Source of the DNA: Macrotis lagotis
Taxonomy: Eukaryota; Chordata; Mammalia; Peramelemorphia; Peramelidae
Direction: 5' to 3'
Assembly: GCF_037893015.1 (NCBI RefSeq)
Contig: NC_133666.1
Span: 623,330,104-623,394,103 of the forward strand
DNA: 64,000 nt
Within the stretch, counting starts at the first letter, position 1, and each line of letters begins with the position of its first letter. Below, piece by piece: positions 1-11,984 of the stretch. The notes under the pieces were generated by a model. The model ran no database searches. It had not been told where the DNA came from and saw nothing but the letters and a program-made list of their open reading frames with translations. The position numbers and the translations under genes were made by a program.

Positions 1-1040
1 AGCTCCCTCTAGGATAAAAATAAAAATTCCTCTTTGAAGTTTAAAGTTCTTCACAATCTTTCCAGAATGATTGATGATGTAATAATTTTTCTATGTTCCA
101 ACCAAATTATCCTCCTTGTTCCTTTACATACATAATGTTTCATTTCTCCTAACTCTGTTCCTTATTGAGGATGGTAAGCCTTTAGGTTTCTTATCTTGAA
201 CAGAATGAAGCGAAGAGAGCCCAGAAAAGAGTTTATATAAATATGTACTAACATCAAAGTAGTGTAAACTTTGAAGGAATTCAGAGCTTCAATGTAGCAT
301 CCAATCATGACTCTAAAAGACTGAAATGAATTCACCCTCTTTTGTGGCATAGAAAAAATGAACTACAAAAATGTAAAGAAGGATATATTTGAAGATAGTG
401 AATATGTTGATTTGTTTTATTTACCATATTTATTGATTATAAGGAAAGACTTCTATTTGGGGAAAGGTTGGTGGCCAATGAGAATAATGCAAAAGGGGGG
501 GGAGAGTAATAGAAGAAAATACCATCAATAAAAGTTTAAAACAATACATAAAAGAGACTTTTTTCTGGAAAGGGAGGAAACCTTTTTTTCTTTATTTTTC
601 ATTGTTTCTGACCTCAGTTTCTCTCCTATATAGTTTTCATTCCACCTTATTTGAAGTAACCTATAATAGTAGAAATGATTCCCTATCATTTCAATATGCC
701 ACAAAGAGATCAATATCCTATGATACTGATGCATGATGATAATAGTGCATTCCTGGATTGGAAGGGAACTCTGCAAAAGTGAGGCATTGAGACAAAATAT
801 TCAGTTTGGGAAGAACACAACTATTTTTCCAGGTGCTTTGTGAATATATTATCTGTTATGTCAAGATGTTACAGTGTTTAGATGAGCATCCTCTCATTAA
901 GTACCTTGATGTCAGATTGTTCCTTCTGTTGCTAATGAAAATGAAGGAAATAACGTATGTAAGCTAAGAAAAAAGGAAAAAAAATTCCAATAAGTCATCA
1001 GGAAAATCTCCTTTAAATATAAAAGAAAAGTCATTTGAAT
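1..1040. other. AT-rich DNA, nothing recognised
   Basis: I see no gene, RNA gene or clear repeat boundary here. The short open frames on the minus strand (60-80 residues) show no domain or codon pattern. Confidence 0.5.
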
Positions 1041-1044
1041 AATA

Positions 1045-1175
1045 CTAGACCCAGAGCAGCTGGTGGCCCTATGGAAAGGATCCTAAGCCTGAAATAAGGA
1101 AGACTCCCCTTCCTCAATTGAAATCTGGTCTCAGAAACTTAATAACTATGTGAACTCTAGGCAATACAAAATAAA
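1045..1175 (+). repeat. Degenerate tRNA-derived SINE
   Basis: The order of landmarks matches the better SINEs of this window: CAGCTGGTGGCCC near the start, a damaged GTTCAAATC equivalent (AATTGAAATCTGGTCTCAG), then ACTTAATAACTATGTGA. It is more diverged than the copies with target-site duplications, so it is older. No A-tail boundary is clear. Confidence 0.5.
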
Positions 1176-1949
1176 AGGGAGGAGATTGGAAAAAATTACT
1201 ATACATCTAATGAATCCAAAAAAAAAAAAAGCAGGATTTGCCATCATGGTACCAAAACAAAAAAACATTCAAAAAATAAAAAAGAATAAACAAGAAATTA
1301 TACTATGCTTAAAGGAGCATAAAATAAATATCAATAATAAACTTATATTAACTCCAAATGCCTTAGCATCCACACTCACAAAGGAAATATTATTTGAACT
1401 TCAAGAAAACATATATAATAGTACAATAATATTCCTCTATCGATTTTGGATTCATCTAACAAAAAGAAGCAAAAAGGAAAAGAGAATTAAACAATTTTCT
1501 GAAGAAACTAGAGTTAAAAGACTTACAATGTCTTTTAAATAGAGTTAACCATAATTTTCCTTGGGTTAAAATGAAACAATACAGTTAGTTTTATAAATGA
1601 AGTTTATTTATCTAGGGTCTTAACAAAATCCATGGGTGAACAGCATCCTTTCCAATGCCAACATTAACACAACATTTTGGAGTCATTTTATACAAATTGA
1701 ACAAAGAAAAATAAAATTCTTGGTGGCCAACCAGTGAGATTTCACATAGATGACATGGCTTTACAATATAAGTCTCTCAAATATTATAAGATTTACTCAA
1801 AATTTCTTTTGACAAGAATTCCAATGTTTACAAATAACAATAGGATTATTTCTCTGCTCATCCAGGATGTTTCTCTTCTCTTAAAGTTTGTTGATCAGCT
1901 ACTAACATTGAAGGTAATCAGATAGTATTGTAACAAGTGAGGCCAACAT

Positions 1950-3085
1950 TGTAAGAGACAGGCCTTACATAGCAAACTGATATTTTATAACCATTAGTTA
2001 AAAATTAAGAGACTAAATTCTGATCAGAAATACATAGATCAAGAAACCTTAATTCTATCTTAAAGAATGTCAGATTAGACAATAAGAAAGCAAAATAATA
2101 GATAGATTTCTCTGCACCACCTGTAACTTTTACAAAAATTGACCATGTATTAGGGTACAGAAATTTTGAAAATGAGTGTAAAAGTTGAGAAATAATCCAT
2201 ACATGATTCCAGATATGATGCAATTAAAATAGGAATTTGTTCAAGGACCACAAAGTTATAGACCCAAATGGAAACTTAACAATAAAATCTTAAATAATGA
2301 GTAGGTTAAAGAACAAATGATAGAAACAAAGATAACTAATAGTTAAATAAAAGAGAATTATAATGTAGACACAAAATATCAAGATTTTGGGAATGTAGCT
2401 AGAACTATCCTCAAGGAAAAATCTTACATTAACAAAATAGAAAAATAAATGACTAATAAACTGTATATAAATTTTAAAGACTAAAATCCAACAAATAAGT
2501 AACACTCAAAATAAGCACAAAAGAAAAGATATGAGAGGGGGGAATAAATAAATTGGAAACAAAACTCACATAGAAATAAAAACTAAAAGCGGGTTCTTTG
2601 AAAAGACAAAATGAATAAATTTTTAGTTAATCAGACTTAAAGGAAAAAAATCAAATCAATAAAATAGCAAATGAGTGAGGGGAGATCACAGCAAAGTCAG
2701 AAGAAATAAGAGAAATAATCAGAATATACTAGGCACCATTATCTGCAAATAAAACTGAGAACATAAAAATTATAAATAATGTCATAAATATTAAGTACTC
2801 AAATTATCCGAAGACTAGATAGAGATATTAAATAAAACAATCTCAAAAAAATGAAACAAATGTAGCTACAAAGGAATTACTGAAGAAAAATATTTTGATC
2901 CTAATGGAGACACAAGAAAAGTTTATCAATTTCTGAAATAATTGTTAATATCCATACCTCACAAATTATTCTCAAAATTTGAAAAAAGAAAACACATTAC
3001 CAGAACTCTGTTATGAAACAAATATAGTCTAATACCTAAATCAGGGAACAATAAAAACATGGAAGCATACTCTTCAACCCCAGGA
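1950..3085 (+). mobile_element. Old L1 fragment, ORF2-derived
   Basis: No long frame survives, but scattered plus-strand words fit the region before and into L1 reverse transcriptase. Near 3,000-3,050 a frame gives a peptide close to the L1 '[17 protein letters not shown]' stretch. A-rich plus-strand composition also fits L1 sense. The fragment is heavily decayed; both ends are estimates. Confidence 0.45.
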
Positions 3086-3089
3086 TCAA

Positions 3090-5055
3090 CCATGAGCACT
3101 GGAATTACCTAGATTCTTCCACCAATCTTCAACTTTCCCATCATCCTGTTTACTTCATATGCTTCATTCTTCCCTACATCAAGAGCCCTTATATGTTGGT
3201 AGATCCTGAGGTTGGTATCTGGAAGTACATAGAAGTCCAAAGATGGTTGGCATATAGAGGGAGTCATAAAATGAACACCCTCTTTCCTAGAAAGAATCAT
3301 GAATGGATTCCCCCTCTTTACTCTTTATCCATCCCACCTCCTTGTTCAGAGATAATTAGAAGAATCAGGGGAAGTTCCACATCTAGTCAACACAATTTCA
3401 GATTCCACACCTGAGCAAAGCTGTTTTTTGAACATGTTGAGATGGATGTGGGATACTGAAAAAAAAGATGTCCAACTAATGATGTGGAACTATGGTTTGA
3501 GAAAACTCTGTGTCTGTGAAACCTCCCAGAATTAGAAATATAGTTGAAATAACTCTAATATCTCCATTTTTTTAGTTCAAGTTTGATATTAAGATGAAGT
3601 GAGATGCTTATAAAATACTACATAATTGACAAAAGGCCTGAATTGAAGGCATTAATTGTCCTTCATTTTCAAATGAATGATATCTTGACTTATATATGAA
3701 TTGGATTTCAGTGAGACAGAGTTGCATAAACTAGTCTCACATGCTTCCAGAATCATCAAAGTCCAGTGGCAAGATAAAAGTCTGGATGATTGGTGATAAC
3801 CTGGGATGGCGTGGATGACCTTGGCAACTTCAATGTATAGCCACATTTTAACTGTTCCATAGTACCTACTTCAACCACCTTCATGGCTATTGGAACAAAT
3901 TATTCTCAACTCATGGGATTGAGGTCATTCAGTTAGCCTCAACCTGGTTTATACCTTTTGCAAAGACAAGTTGCTACAGTTTCTTGAAGCCTCCAGTGAC
4001 AGAAAGGTGACAGATGGAAACCAAAGGTGGATGAGTACCTTGAAAAACATTTGATAAACCCTCACCCAAAAGTGTTAGTATACCCCTGAACATCCCATGT
4101 ATCTCTTGAACTCAACAAATAGCTGTATGATTAGAGAGAAGGAAATAGGCATGAGAGATATTATGAAAGTAGAAAAGACAAGATTCCAAAAAAAAAATGA
4201 TAGCTTATAGGGGGTAAGGATGAGGAGTCCAATCAAACAATCAAATCCTTTTTATAAAACGTACAGTAAGTCATTCCCTGGGATTCTCTTAGCAGACCTC
4301 TAGCAATGCAGTGGATTGCCTACTCCTGAATATGAATTCTCAATCCACTGACTTGATTCTGAGTAAAACTCTTTCCTCCTTTCAAGTGATCAGAACCAGA
4401 GATTTGTTTTTTAAAAGATTTTCTTCATGGATAGAAAGAATGACCAAGTCAAGAACATTCAATTGAGTTTGTCCATGATCTTTCCTGAGCATTCTCAGGT
4501 ATAATCAGCAGTGGGGAAATCTCACCCTGAGCCTTCCTTAATGCCACCAATTCCAGTATGTGACACTGACCTTAACTTTTTCTAACCATTCTGGGTTCAA
4601 AGAATATGATCTGGTAGTCAGGAGGACCAGAAATCTTTGAATATTTTAGATGATCTGAAATAAAAGGGGGAAAATGCCTTTCAGTAGATGTAACGGATGA
4701 GGAAGCAGAAAGAGTCAAAGATAATCCCAAAGTAACCATCATTGTAAAGAATTAATGGTGATACCAGAGACAGATTAACAAAGTCAAAAGAAGTTGACTT
4801 GGGGGCAATGGAAGGGAGAGATAATGAATTTAGCTTTGGATAGAAGGATTATTAGTATGATGGAAAGAAGAGGATAGATCTGAGATGAGATCCATAAAAT
4901 AAGAGATCAGAAGCATGAAAATACATTGGGAGATGACTAGAATGATGCAGGCATTTAGCTTTGAGTGCCTGTGTTATAGGGTATAAATGAGACTGGAGAG
5001 GAAGGGATAGATGTCAGTAAGGTGTTAAAATTGAATTAATGAACTCGAAACTAAG
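3090..5055. other. Unclassified intergenic DNA
   Basis: I recognise no gene or repeat family with confidence. The 4,600-5,020 stretch (purine-rich, repeated GATGAG/GAGAG words) has the look of an old dispersed repeat, but I cannot name it. I searched it for J-segment or C-exon signals downstream of D-like segment 1 (minus strand) and saw none. Confidence 0.4.
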
Positions 5056-5059
5056 CAGA

Positions 5060-5310
5060 GGAATCTCTTTAACAACATTTGTCATTGAGTGGTCCTCCAG
5101 CCTTCACTTGGAGCTCTTCAGGGATAAAGAATCACTATTCCACAGGACAACTCATTCAATTTTGAGACATCTCTGATGCTTTAGACATTTTCCTTACAAT
5201 GAGCCAAAACATATCATCTGAAACTTCTATCCAGTTCTGCCTTCTGGAACCAAGAGCCCTAAATCTAATTCCTCTTCCTCATAACAATATTTCAGCTACT
5301 TAAAAGTTTT
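5060..5310 (+). repeat. Ancient dispersed repeat beside D-like segment 1
   Basis: Contains GTCCTCCAGCCT..., GAGACATCT and a CAGTTCTGCCTTCTGGAACC block followed by AATCTAATTCCTCTTCC. The same block in the same orientation recurs at 25,965-26,300, beside D-like segment 2. I recognise it as a common old mammalian repeat type but do not assign a family name. Confidence 0.45.
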
Positions 5311-5624
5311 TAATCTCCTCAAACAGTTGGAACTTGGAGTAGCTTGTCCAAAAGATGACTGGGAGAGGGAAAGAACTAGGAAACCTTCAATGAATTAGTC
5401 AAAGTAAGGCCTGATATTGGCTTGTTCTACTCTATGAGGTCTTTGTCTTACTGCAGACCTCCTTCAAGGTCCCCATTTCTCATCTGTAACACTGTTCTCT
5501 CCATTCTATCCTCAGTTGCTCTAGAGCCAAAGTCTGAGTCCAAGCCCAGGCAGGTTTCATGTCTACACAAATATAAGTCCCAAGTGTCCCTACCACTGTC
5601 CCCATCCCCTTCAACTGACTTGCT

Positions 5625-5663
5625 TGTTTTTGTCCCAGGTGTCTCTGAAGTCATATTACTGTG
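5625..5663 (-). promoter_or_regulatory. 23-spacer recombination signal (3' side of D-like segment 1)
   Basis: Read on the minus strand: heptamer CACAGTA (5,663-5,657, 6 of 7 to CACAGTG), a spacer of exactly 23 bases (5,656-5,634), nonamer ACAAAAACA (5,633-5,625, 8 of 9 to ACAAAAACC). It would pair with a 12-spacer signal of a J segment. Confidence 0.7.
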
Positions 5664-5679
5664 TGTTCCCCAGTAAATC
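5664..5679 (-). other. D-like gene segment 1 (TCR mu type, 12/23 signals)
   Basis: The 16-base core reads GATTTACTGGGGAACA on the minus strand and sits between two recombination signals with exact 12 and 23 spacers. Its GG-rich centre can be read in all three frames without a stop (DLLGN, IYWGT, FTGE), as is usual for D segments. A 12-spacer signal on the 5' side and a 23-spacer on the 3' side is the arrangement of TCR beta and delta D segments; IgH D segments have 12 on both sides. It lies on the same strand as the V segment at 56 kb and about 50 kb downstream. Assignment to TCR mu is inference from the V segment and the marsupial setting. No J or C was found nearer the window's left edge. 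Confidence 0.7.
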
Positions 5680-5707
5680 CACAGTGACTCAAGGCTCACC
5701 AAAAACT
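5680..5707 (-). promoter_or_regulatory. 12-spacer recombination signal (5' side of D-like segment 1)
   Basis: On the minus strand: nonamer AGTTTTTGG (5,707-5,699, 7 of 9 to GGTTTTTGT), spacer of exactly 12 bases, perfect heptamer CACTGTG (5,686-5,680). It is the proper partner for the V segment's 23-spacer signal. The spacer shares 9 of 12 bases with that of D-like segment 2. Confidence 0.7.
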
Positions 5708-5769
5708 CTGAGAGCAATGGAGCCCTGACAACACTATAAAGGATTCACAAACCTCACCAAATCATGCCA

Positions 5770-6340
5770 AAGCATTTAAAGAAGATGCACAGGTTCCCAC
5801 AGTTGAATACACAAGCCAAACATAGGAGATATGGAACTACAAAGAGAATACACAGATCCTGACCAAGGATACACAGATGTGTGCAAGAAATGCACAAGTT
5901 CTACATAAAAAATAGAGTGAGGTGCATGGATTCCTGATAAGGCAGAGCTCTTTACAATGTATGTAGTTTCCTCATAAAGGGAACAGTCAGATCCTGAAAA
6001 TGATGCCCAAGTCCTTGATAGAAAATATAGAAGACCCTTAAAGAGAGTGCCCAAATTCTGCTGAGAATGTGCCTGAAATTCAAGTGAATGCATGCCCCTG
6101 TCTAAAGAATGCCCAGGTTCCACAGAAGAGACAAATAAGATAATGCACTTAGAGAGGTTGCAAAGATTAATAAAGAATGTTTAAAAGATGTATTGCAGAG
6201 AATACACAGGTCCAGCAAAATGTGGTGCAATATGGAAGACTCACAGGACATTCAGGGTCTTTCAGAAAATGGATGAGCCTCTTACAAAGGTTGTATAAAT
6301 TCTTTCAAAGGATACAAAGGCTCAACAGATGAGTCACCTG
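5770..6340. repeat. Decayed tandem repeat, units about 20-35 bases
   Basis: A recurring word of the form AA(G)AGAATACACAGGTCCTG appears again and again with drift: GATGCACAGGTTCCC (near 5,785), GAATACACAGATCCTG (5,844), GGATACACAGATGTG (5,866), AAATGCACAAGTTC (5,885), GATGCCCAAGTCCTT (6,002), GAATGCCCAGGTTCC (6,107), GAATACACAGGTCC (6,200). Spacing is irregular. It starts about 65 bases from the 12-spacer signal of D-like segment 1. Confidence 0.55.
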
Positions 6341-6344
6341 TTCT

Positions 6345-7040
6345 TTCAGTGCAAGCACATTTGGTCCCCAAATTCCTTGTCATTGTCAAGAGTGTTATAA
6401 AGTAGCATAGTGATCAGTGATTTTATCTAAATCCGAATAGCTCCAGCTGAAAGCTAAGAGCAGGGATTATTTTCTTTATTTTTATCTCCTCTGAATTTTC
6501 AGATTACCTTAACCCCTCTACAAAAATAGCAAAAACAACTTAAAGTTGGAATACATGGCAGCAAGATGCATTCAGAGTGAGAGCAGAATTCGTTCCCCTC
6601 TCAGTCAGAGCTGCTTTCTTCTACCCTTTTTTCCTATAAACTTTTCTGAAAGTAGGGCAAAGACTGGCCATTGTAATAACAGACAATTTCTGTCTTGGGT
6701 TTATCTCATGAGTAATTTTGAGATTAGGAGTTCATAGAGTTCTAAGGTTTTCTGAATTCTAAGAGGTGGAAACCAATCACCCAAAGGGAGATTGCCTTAA
6801 AAACATACTTTTCAGAAAAGTACAAAGGGACATGCAAATTGATTACCCTGAAGGTCATAGATTAAAGCTATGTTACCAGGGGTCAGGAGTTTTGGACCTT
6901 GCCAATACTCTATGATTTCATGTCAGCTGCTAATTTGCTGTGGGTCTGAAATAAATAGGTACTATGAGATATTTGTAGATATTTACTTCAAGGAAAGAAT
7001 CTAATGGGCTATTTGAGTGTTTTTGTTTCCTGTACACTGA
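6345..7040. other. Unclassified DNA
   Basis: No open frame with coding character and no repeat that I can name. It lies between the decayed tandem repeat and a SINE. Confidence 0.4.
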
Positions 7041-7050
7041 GTCCTTTATA

Positions 7051-7188
7051 TCTTTTTTTTTTTGCTTTTTGCAAGGCAATTGAATTAAGTGACTTGCCCA
7101 AGATCACACAGTTAGGTAATTTTTAAGTGTCTGAGGCCGGATTTGTCCAGGGCCAATGCTCTATCCACTGTGCCACCTAGCTGCCCCA
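7051..7188 (-). repeat. tRNA-derived marsupial SINE with target-site duplication
   Basis: Minus-strand SINE: the plus strand shows GCAAGGCAATTGAATTAAGTG, CACACAGTTAGG and TATCCACTGTGCCACCTAG in reverse order. It is flanked by an exact 11-base duplication AGTCCTTTATA at 7,040-7,050 and 7,189-7,199. Confidence 0.85.
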
Positions 7189-7289
7189 AGTCCTTTATAA
7201 CTTAATAAAAAATTGTCCTTATAATCTGTAAAAGTTTAAAGGAAAAATATGAATAAACAAAACAATATGACTTTAGATTACAAATAATA

Positions 7290-8070
7290 AGAGAAATACA
7301 AATTAAGATAATCCTGAGACTTTACCTCAAACCCAACAAATTAGCAAAGATGATTAAAGAGTAAAATAATCGGCATTGGATGGGTTTAAGGAGGAATGGC
7401 ATTCTAAAATATTGCTGATGGAGCTGTGAATTTGTCTAACCATACTTAGAAAATATCCTGGAATTATGTAAGAAATATCATTAAACTCTTTAAATCTTTA
7501 ACTTGTAAGATATTCTTCTGTTGGGTCTATATCCTAAGAAAGGCCAAAATAGAAATGAAGATGCCATATTCATTAAAATATTTTTGCAGCATATTTTTGT
7601 AGCAAAATAAAAACTCCACAAAAAATTAGAAATAAAATGCATGCTGGTCAGCTGAGGAGTGGTTGCAAAAATTATGGTATATGTAATTATTGTGTCACTA
7701 AGAAAAAATATGAGGGATTCAGAGAAAAACGAAAAGACATGTATTTTAGGAATGAATTGCTTCAGCATGAAGTGAATGGAAATGAGAAAGCAATGTATAT
7801 ACAATAGCTACAATAATTTAAATGGAAAAATGCTAAAAATGAATTCAAATACTATACAATTATATTGACCAATCCTGGCTGTGGAGGACATATGTGGAAA
7901 TGTATCTCCATCCTCTCTGAATAGAAACGAATAATGTTGTCATTACTTTTGAATGTAGTCATCATGTCAGGTGGTTTTTGTTGTTGTTGTTGTTGTTATT
8001 GTTGTTGTTGTTGCAAAGGAAGGTTCCTAGTTTGAGGAGAAGCAGAGTGCAATTAGAAATTCTTATGATA
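7290..8070 (+). mobile_element. Old L1 3' end
   Basis: Sense-strand L1 3' landmarks are present in order, in decayed form: AGAGAAATACAAATTAAGA, GATGGAGCTGTGAA, a GGGTCTATATCCTAAG block, and an ATGAGGGATTCAGAGAAA stretch equivalent to the C-terminal ORF2/3' UTR junction. It matches, in reverse, the better-kept element at 42,300-42,900. A TTG microsatellite lies near its end. Confidence 0.55.
7978..8013 (+). repeat. (TTG)n microsatellite
   Basis: About a dozen TTG/TTGT units with one ATT interruption. Confidence 0.85.
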
Positions 8071-8259
8071 TAAGAATAAAATCATCAATAATACCTAGAT
8101 TGAGAGATAAATGCATACAAAATGATGGATGAGGATACTTCCTTGTTTCTTCTAGCAAATTGCTTCTACAATCATCCCTTCTTGTTCTAATCTTAAATCC
8201 CTACCAACTAACTCCTCTCTGAGACCCACAAACAAGCCCATATATATCATTATTCTTAA

Positions 8260-10960
8260 AAAAATTTTCCCTAGACTGCACTCATTTTGACATTTTCTTG
8301 GTGTATAATGTAGGTGTTATATTCCAATATTTTCCAGTTTTTCCATCAGTTTTTGTCAAATAGTAGTTTCTTATGCCAAAAGCTGGATATTTGGATTTAT
8401 CAAACATTTGATTACCTCCATCTTTTTGTCTTATGTAAATATTTTGTCTTATGTACATAATTTATTCTGCTGATCCATCACTCTATTTCTTAATCAGCAT
8501 CAGATAGTATTGATGATTACTACTTTATAATATAGTTTGAAAGCTGGTATTGCTAGGTCACTTTCCTTAGCATTTTTTCCATAAATTTCCTTGACATTCT
8601 TGACCTTTTTTATTCTTCCAGATAAATTAGTTATTTTAACTAGCTTTATCAAAAATTGATATAGCACTTAATAAGTAAATTAGATTAGGCAGAATTTTCA
8701 TTTTTATTACATTGGCTCAGCTTCCTCTTAAGCAATTAATATTTTCCCAATTGTTTATATATGACTTAATTTATATGAAAATTCTTGTTAATTTGTTTTC
8801 ATATAGTTCTTGAGTTGGTCTTGGCAGATAGACTTTTAAGTAGTTTATGCAGGAATTTTTTCTGTATCTTGCTGTTGGGCATTGTTGATCAAATCAAGAA
8901 ATGTCCATGTTTTATGTGGGTTTATCTTAAATTCTACAACTTTGCCAAAGTTGTTAATTATTTCAAGTCATTTTTTAGTTGATTCTCTAGAGTTTTCTAA
9001 GTAGACTATCATCATCTGCAGAATTATAGTTTTGTTTCCTCAATGCCTGTTCTAAATCTAATGAGTGTTTTCGTAATGTTGAACTATCCCAGCCTACCCC
9101 ATATAAATCCTACCTGAAAATAATGTATTATCCTAGTAATAACTTGTATTCTCTTTGTTAAAATTTTATTTAAGATTTTTGCATTAGGGAGATTTTTTTC
9201 TATAATGTTCTCTGTTTTAACTCTCCCTGGTTTAGGTATCAGTATCATATTGGCATCTTAAAAGGAAATTGGCAGAACTCCTTCTCCTATTTTTAAATAA
9301 GTTATGTAGAATTGGAATGAATTATTCTTTAAATGTTTGGTAGAATTCATTTGTAATCCATCTGGACCTGGAGACTTTTTCTTAGGGAGTTTATTGATGA
9401 TTTCTACAATTTCTTTTTCTGAAATGGGATTATTTAAATTTATTTCCTCTTCTGTTAATCTGGATAGCTTGTATTTTTGTAAATATTGATTTGTTTCACT
9501 CAGGTTATCAAATTTATTGACACACATGTCTTTAATTTCCTCCTCATTGGTGGTAAGTTCACCCTTTTCATTTCTGATACTGGTAATTTGGCATTCTTTT
9601 ATCTTTTTTTTAAATCAAATCAACCAAAGATTTATCTATTTTATTGGTCTTTTTTCATAAAATTAACTGTTTTATTTGTCAGATCAGTGATTTTCTTGCA
9701 TTCAGTTTTATTATTCTCTTTATTTTTCAGGATTTCTAATTTGGTACTCAGTTGGATATTTTTAATTTTTCCCTTTTTCTAGTTTTTTTTTAAATTTGCT
9801 TGCCTAATTCATTGTTCTATTTTTTCCCAGTTGTTGATGTAAGAATTTAAAGAAATAAATTTCCCCTAAAGCTGCTTTTATTGCATCCCATAATTTTTGG
9901 TATGTTGTCTCATTCCTTTCATTTGCTTTACTTAAATTATTGTTTCTTTGATTTGTTCTTTGGACCCACTTATTCCTTAGGATTAGACTATTTAGTTTCC
10001 AATTAGTTATAATCTATCTTTCCACTTTCCTTTGTTGAATGTAATTTTTATTGCATTGTAACCCAAAAAGAATATGTTTAATATTTCTACCTTTCTACAT
10101 TTCATTTTGAGGGGTTTTTTCTTGCCTTAGTACATCATCAATTTTTGTGTAGGTGCCATATACTACTGAGGAAAGATATATTCCTTTCTGTTGCCATTCA
10201 GTTTTCCCCAAATATCTAGTCATATCTAACTTTTCTAATATTCTACTTACTTCCTTAGTTTCTTTCTTGTTTATTTTCTAGTTGAATTTATTGCATTCTG
10301 AGAGGGGACAGTTGAGGTCCCTTATAGTTTTGTTGCTTATTTCTTATTGTAACTCACTTAACTTCTTTAAAAATGTGGATGATGTGACACTTGGAGCATA
10401 TATGTTTAGTATTGATATTGATTCATTGTCTATGGTACCTTTTAGCAAGATAGTTTTCTTCTTTAGCTGTACTTTTTAATTGGAACTACCCCTGGTTTCT
10501 TTTTTCACTTCTGCTGAAGCATAATATATTATGCTCCAACCCCTTACCTTGATCTCTGTATGTCTCTTTATTTCAAGTATGTTTTCCTGTAAAAAAACAT
10601 ATTGTAGGATAGTTAATCCATTCTTTTATCCATTTTCATTTTATGGGAGAGTTCATTCCATTCACATTCACTGTTAAAATTACTACCTATGTATTTCCCT
10701 CCATTCTATTTTGTCCTGCTTACCCTTCCTTTCTTTTCACCTTTTCCCTCCTCACCAGGATTTTACTTCTAGGTACCATGTCCCCTGACCTGCCCTCTTT
10801 TCTGTGAGTCCCCCCCAATTTATTTAATCTCCTCCTTTCCTACTTCCCTATTGGATCAAATAGATTTCTAAATTCAACTGATTGTGTTTATGATTCCCTC
10901 TTTGAGCCATTATTGGTGAGAGTTAGGTTCAAGCAATGCCCATTTCCCACACAACCAGCT
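8260..10960 (-). mobile_element. L1 fragment, antisense, ORF2 region
   Basis: The block runs parallel to 43,200-46,450 of the larger L1 in the same orientation. Shared landmarks include GATCCATCACTCTATTTCTTA, the reverse-transcriptase N-terminal part near 9,260-9,530 (minus-strand peptide with [16 protein letters not shown] and KSPGPDG), ATTGCATTGTAACCCAAAAAG and CCATTCACATTCACTGTTA. It covers the RT N-terminus, the linker and the upstream ORF1-ORF2 spacer, but lacks ORF1 and the ORF2 C-terminus. Stops and frameshifts break it throughout. Confidence 0.8.
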
Positions 10961-10999
10961 TCCCCTCCACTTTAATAGATCTTTTATATCACTTCATGT

Positions 11000-11185
11000 G
11001 AAATAATTTACTATGTGCTAGATACTGTATGTACCAAATGAATTACAATGATTGTCATTTGATCTTCATAGCAACCCTGGGAAGTATGTACTATTATTAT
11101 TATTATTCCCATATTACACTGGAGAAAACTAAGTTAAACAGAGATAAAGTGATTTGTTCCTTACTCCTAGTAAGTTTATGAGGTC
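11000..11185 (+). repeat. MIR/CORE-SINE-like relic
   Basis: MIR-type words in order: TTTACTATGTGCTAGATACTG, TCATTTGATCTTCATAGCAACCC, a TATTATTATTATTCCCATATTACA block, GAGAAAACTAAG and AAAGTGATTTG. Confidence 0.6.
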
Positions 11186-11189
11186 ACAT

Positions 11190-11984
11190 TTTTGAAATAA
11201 GGTATTCATGATTCCAAATATTAGTTTAAACTTTAGTTTAAAAAAGCCAAGGTCATCCACTACATTGTGGACCATAGTAATTCAAAACAAGTATTACTGC
11301 TAATTGCTGCCATTTTCTCCTTGTTCTTGTTCTCTTTCATTCTCTTTCATTTTTCTTCCCCTTCTTCCTCTTTTATCACATGTGATCTTTCTATCCACAT
11401 GGGGAGTCATACCCTTATGTGTGGGTGCTCTATCCAATATTCACTCACATTTTGTAAGATATCTTGTGTTTTGGGGTGTTAAGTAAAATAATTGTTATAA
11501 ATTTTTACAATTATTCCTGGTCAAAGGTCAACTTTTCTTACCTATTGTGAGGAATGGAATGTGTCCTCCTTAGATTTTGAAAGGAAGACTTGTCCTATCT
11601 TCCTATGTCCAGAGAAAAATTGTGTCCATTATAATTTTAAAGGAGTGCTTGCCTTGCTCTCCTGGTATTTAAAATTTTAAAAAGTTATTTCCCTCAGGCA
11701 CAATGACATTGTAGAAGGATGGTAAAATTTTGTCTAGTCTTTTTATGTATATTCTATTCCCCTTGCCTTGTTGCTTTCTAAGTTTTCTGATATCTTTCAG
11801 ATTGGGATAGTCATAACTAGAATGATCTCCACCTATAAATGATTAGTAAAGCCCATATAATAAAACTTCATGTCTAATCCAATTTTGTCATATCATTTTA
11901 ACCCTATGTTTTAAGGTTCTTATGATTTTAGGGTTCACATTAAATTTGCTGTGACTTGGAGCTGAACAAATGATTTGAAAGAAA
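11190..11984. other. Unclassified DNA
   Basis: Contains C/T-rich stretches (11,310-11,370) that give leucine-, serine- and phenylalanine-rich frames without coding character. No gene or named repeat is supported. Confidence 0.4.

Noticed and set aside
1150-1542. Plus-strand open frame of 130 codons rich in K, I and N.
   Set aside because: Its composition reflects A-rich DNA, it begins in a SINE relic and it shows no domain.
5641-5700. Plus-strand TCATATTACTGTGTG (SYYCV) followed by CACAGTG-12-nonamer, looking like the 3' end of a V segment with a 12-spacer signal.
   Set aside because: No V domain, Trp or first Cys precedes it on the plus strand, and the 'YYC' bases are the 23-spacer signal of a minus-strand D-like segment with a matching nonamer.
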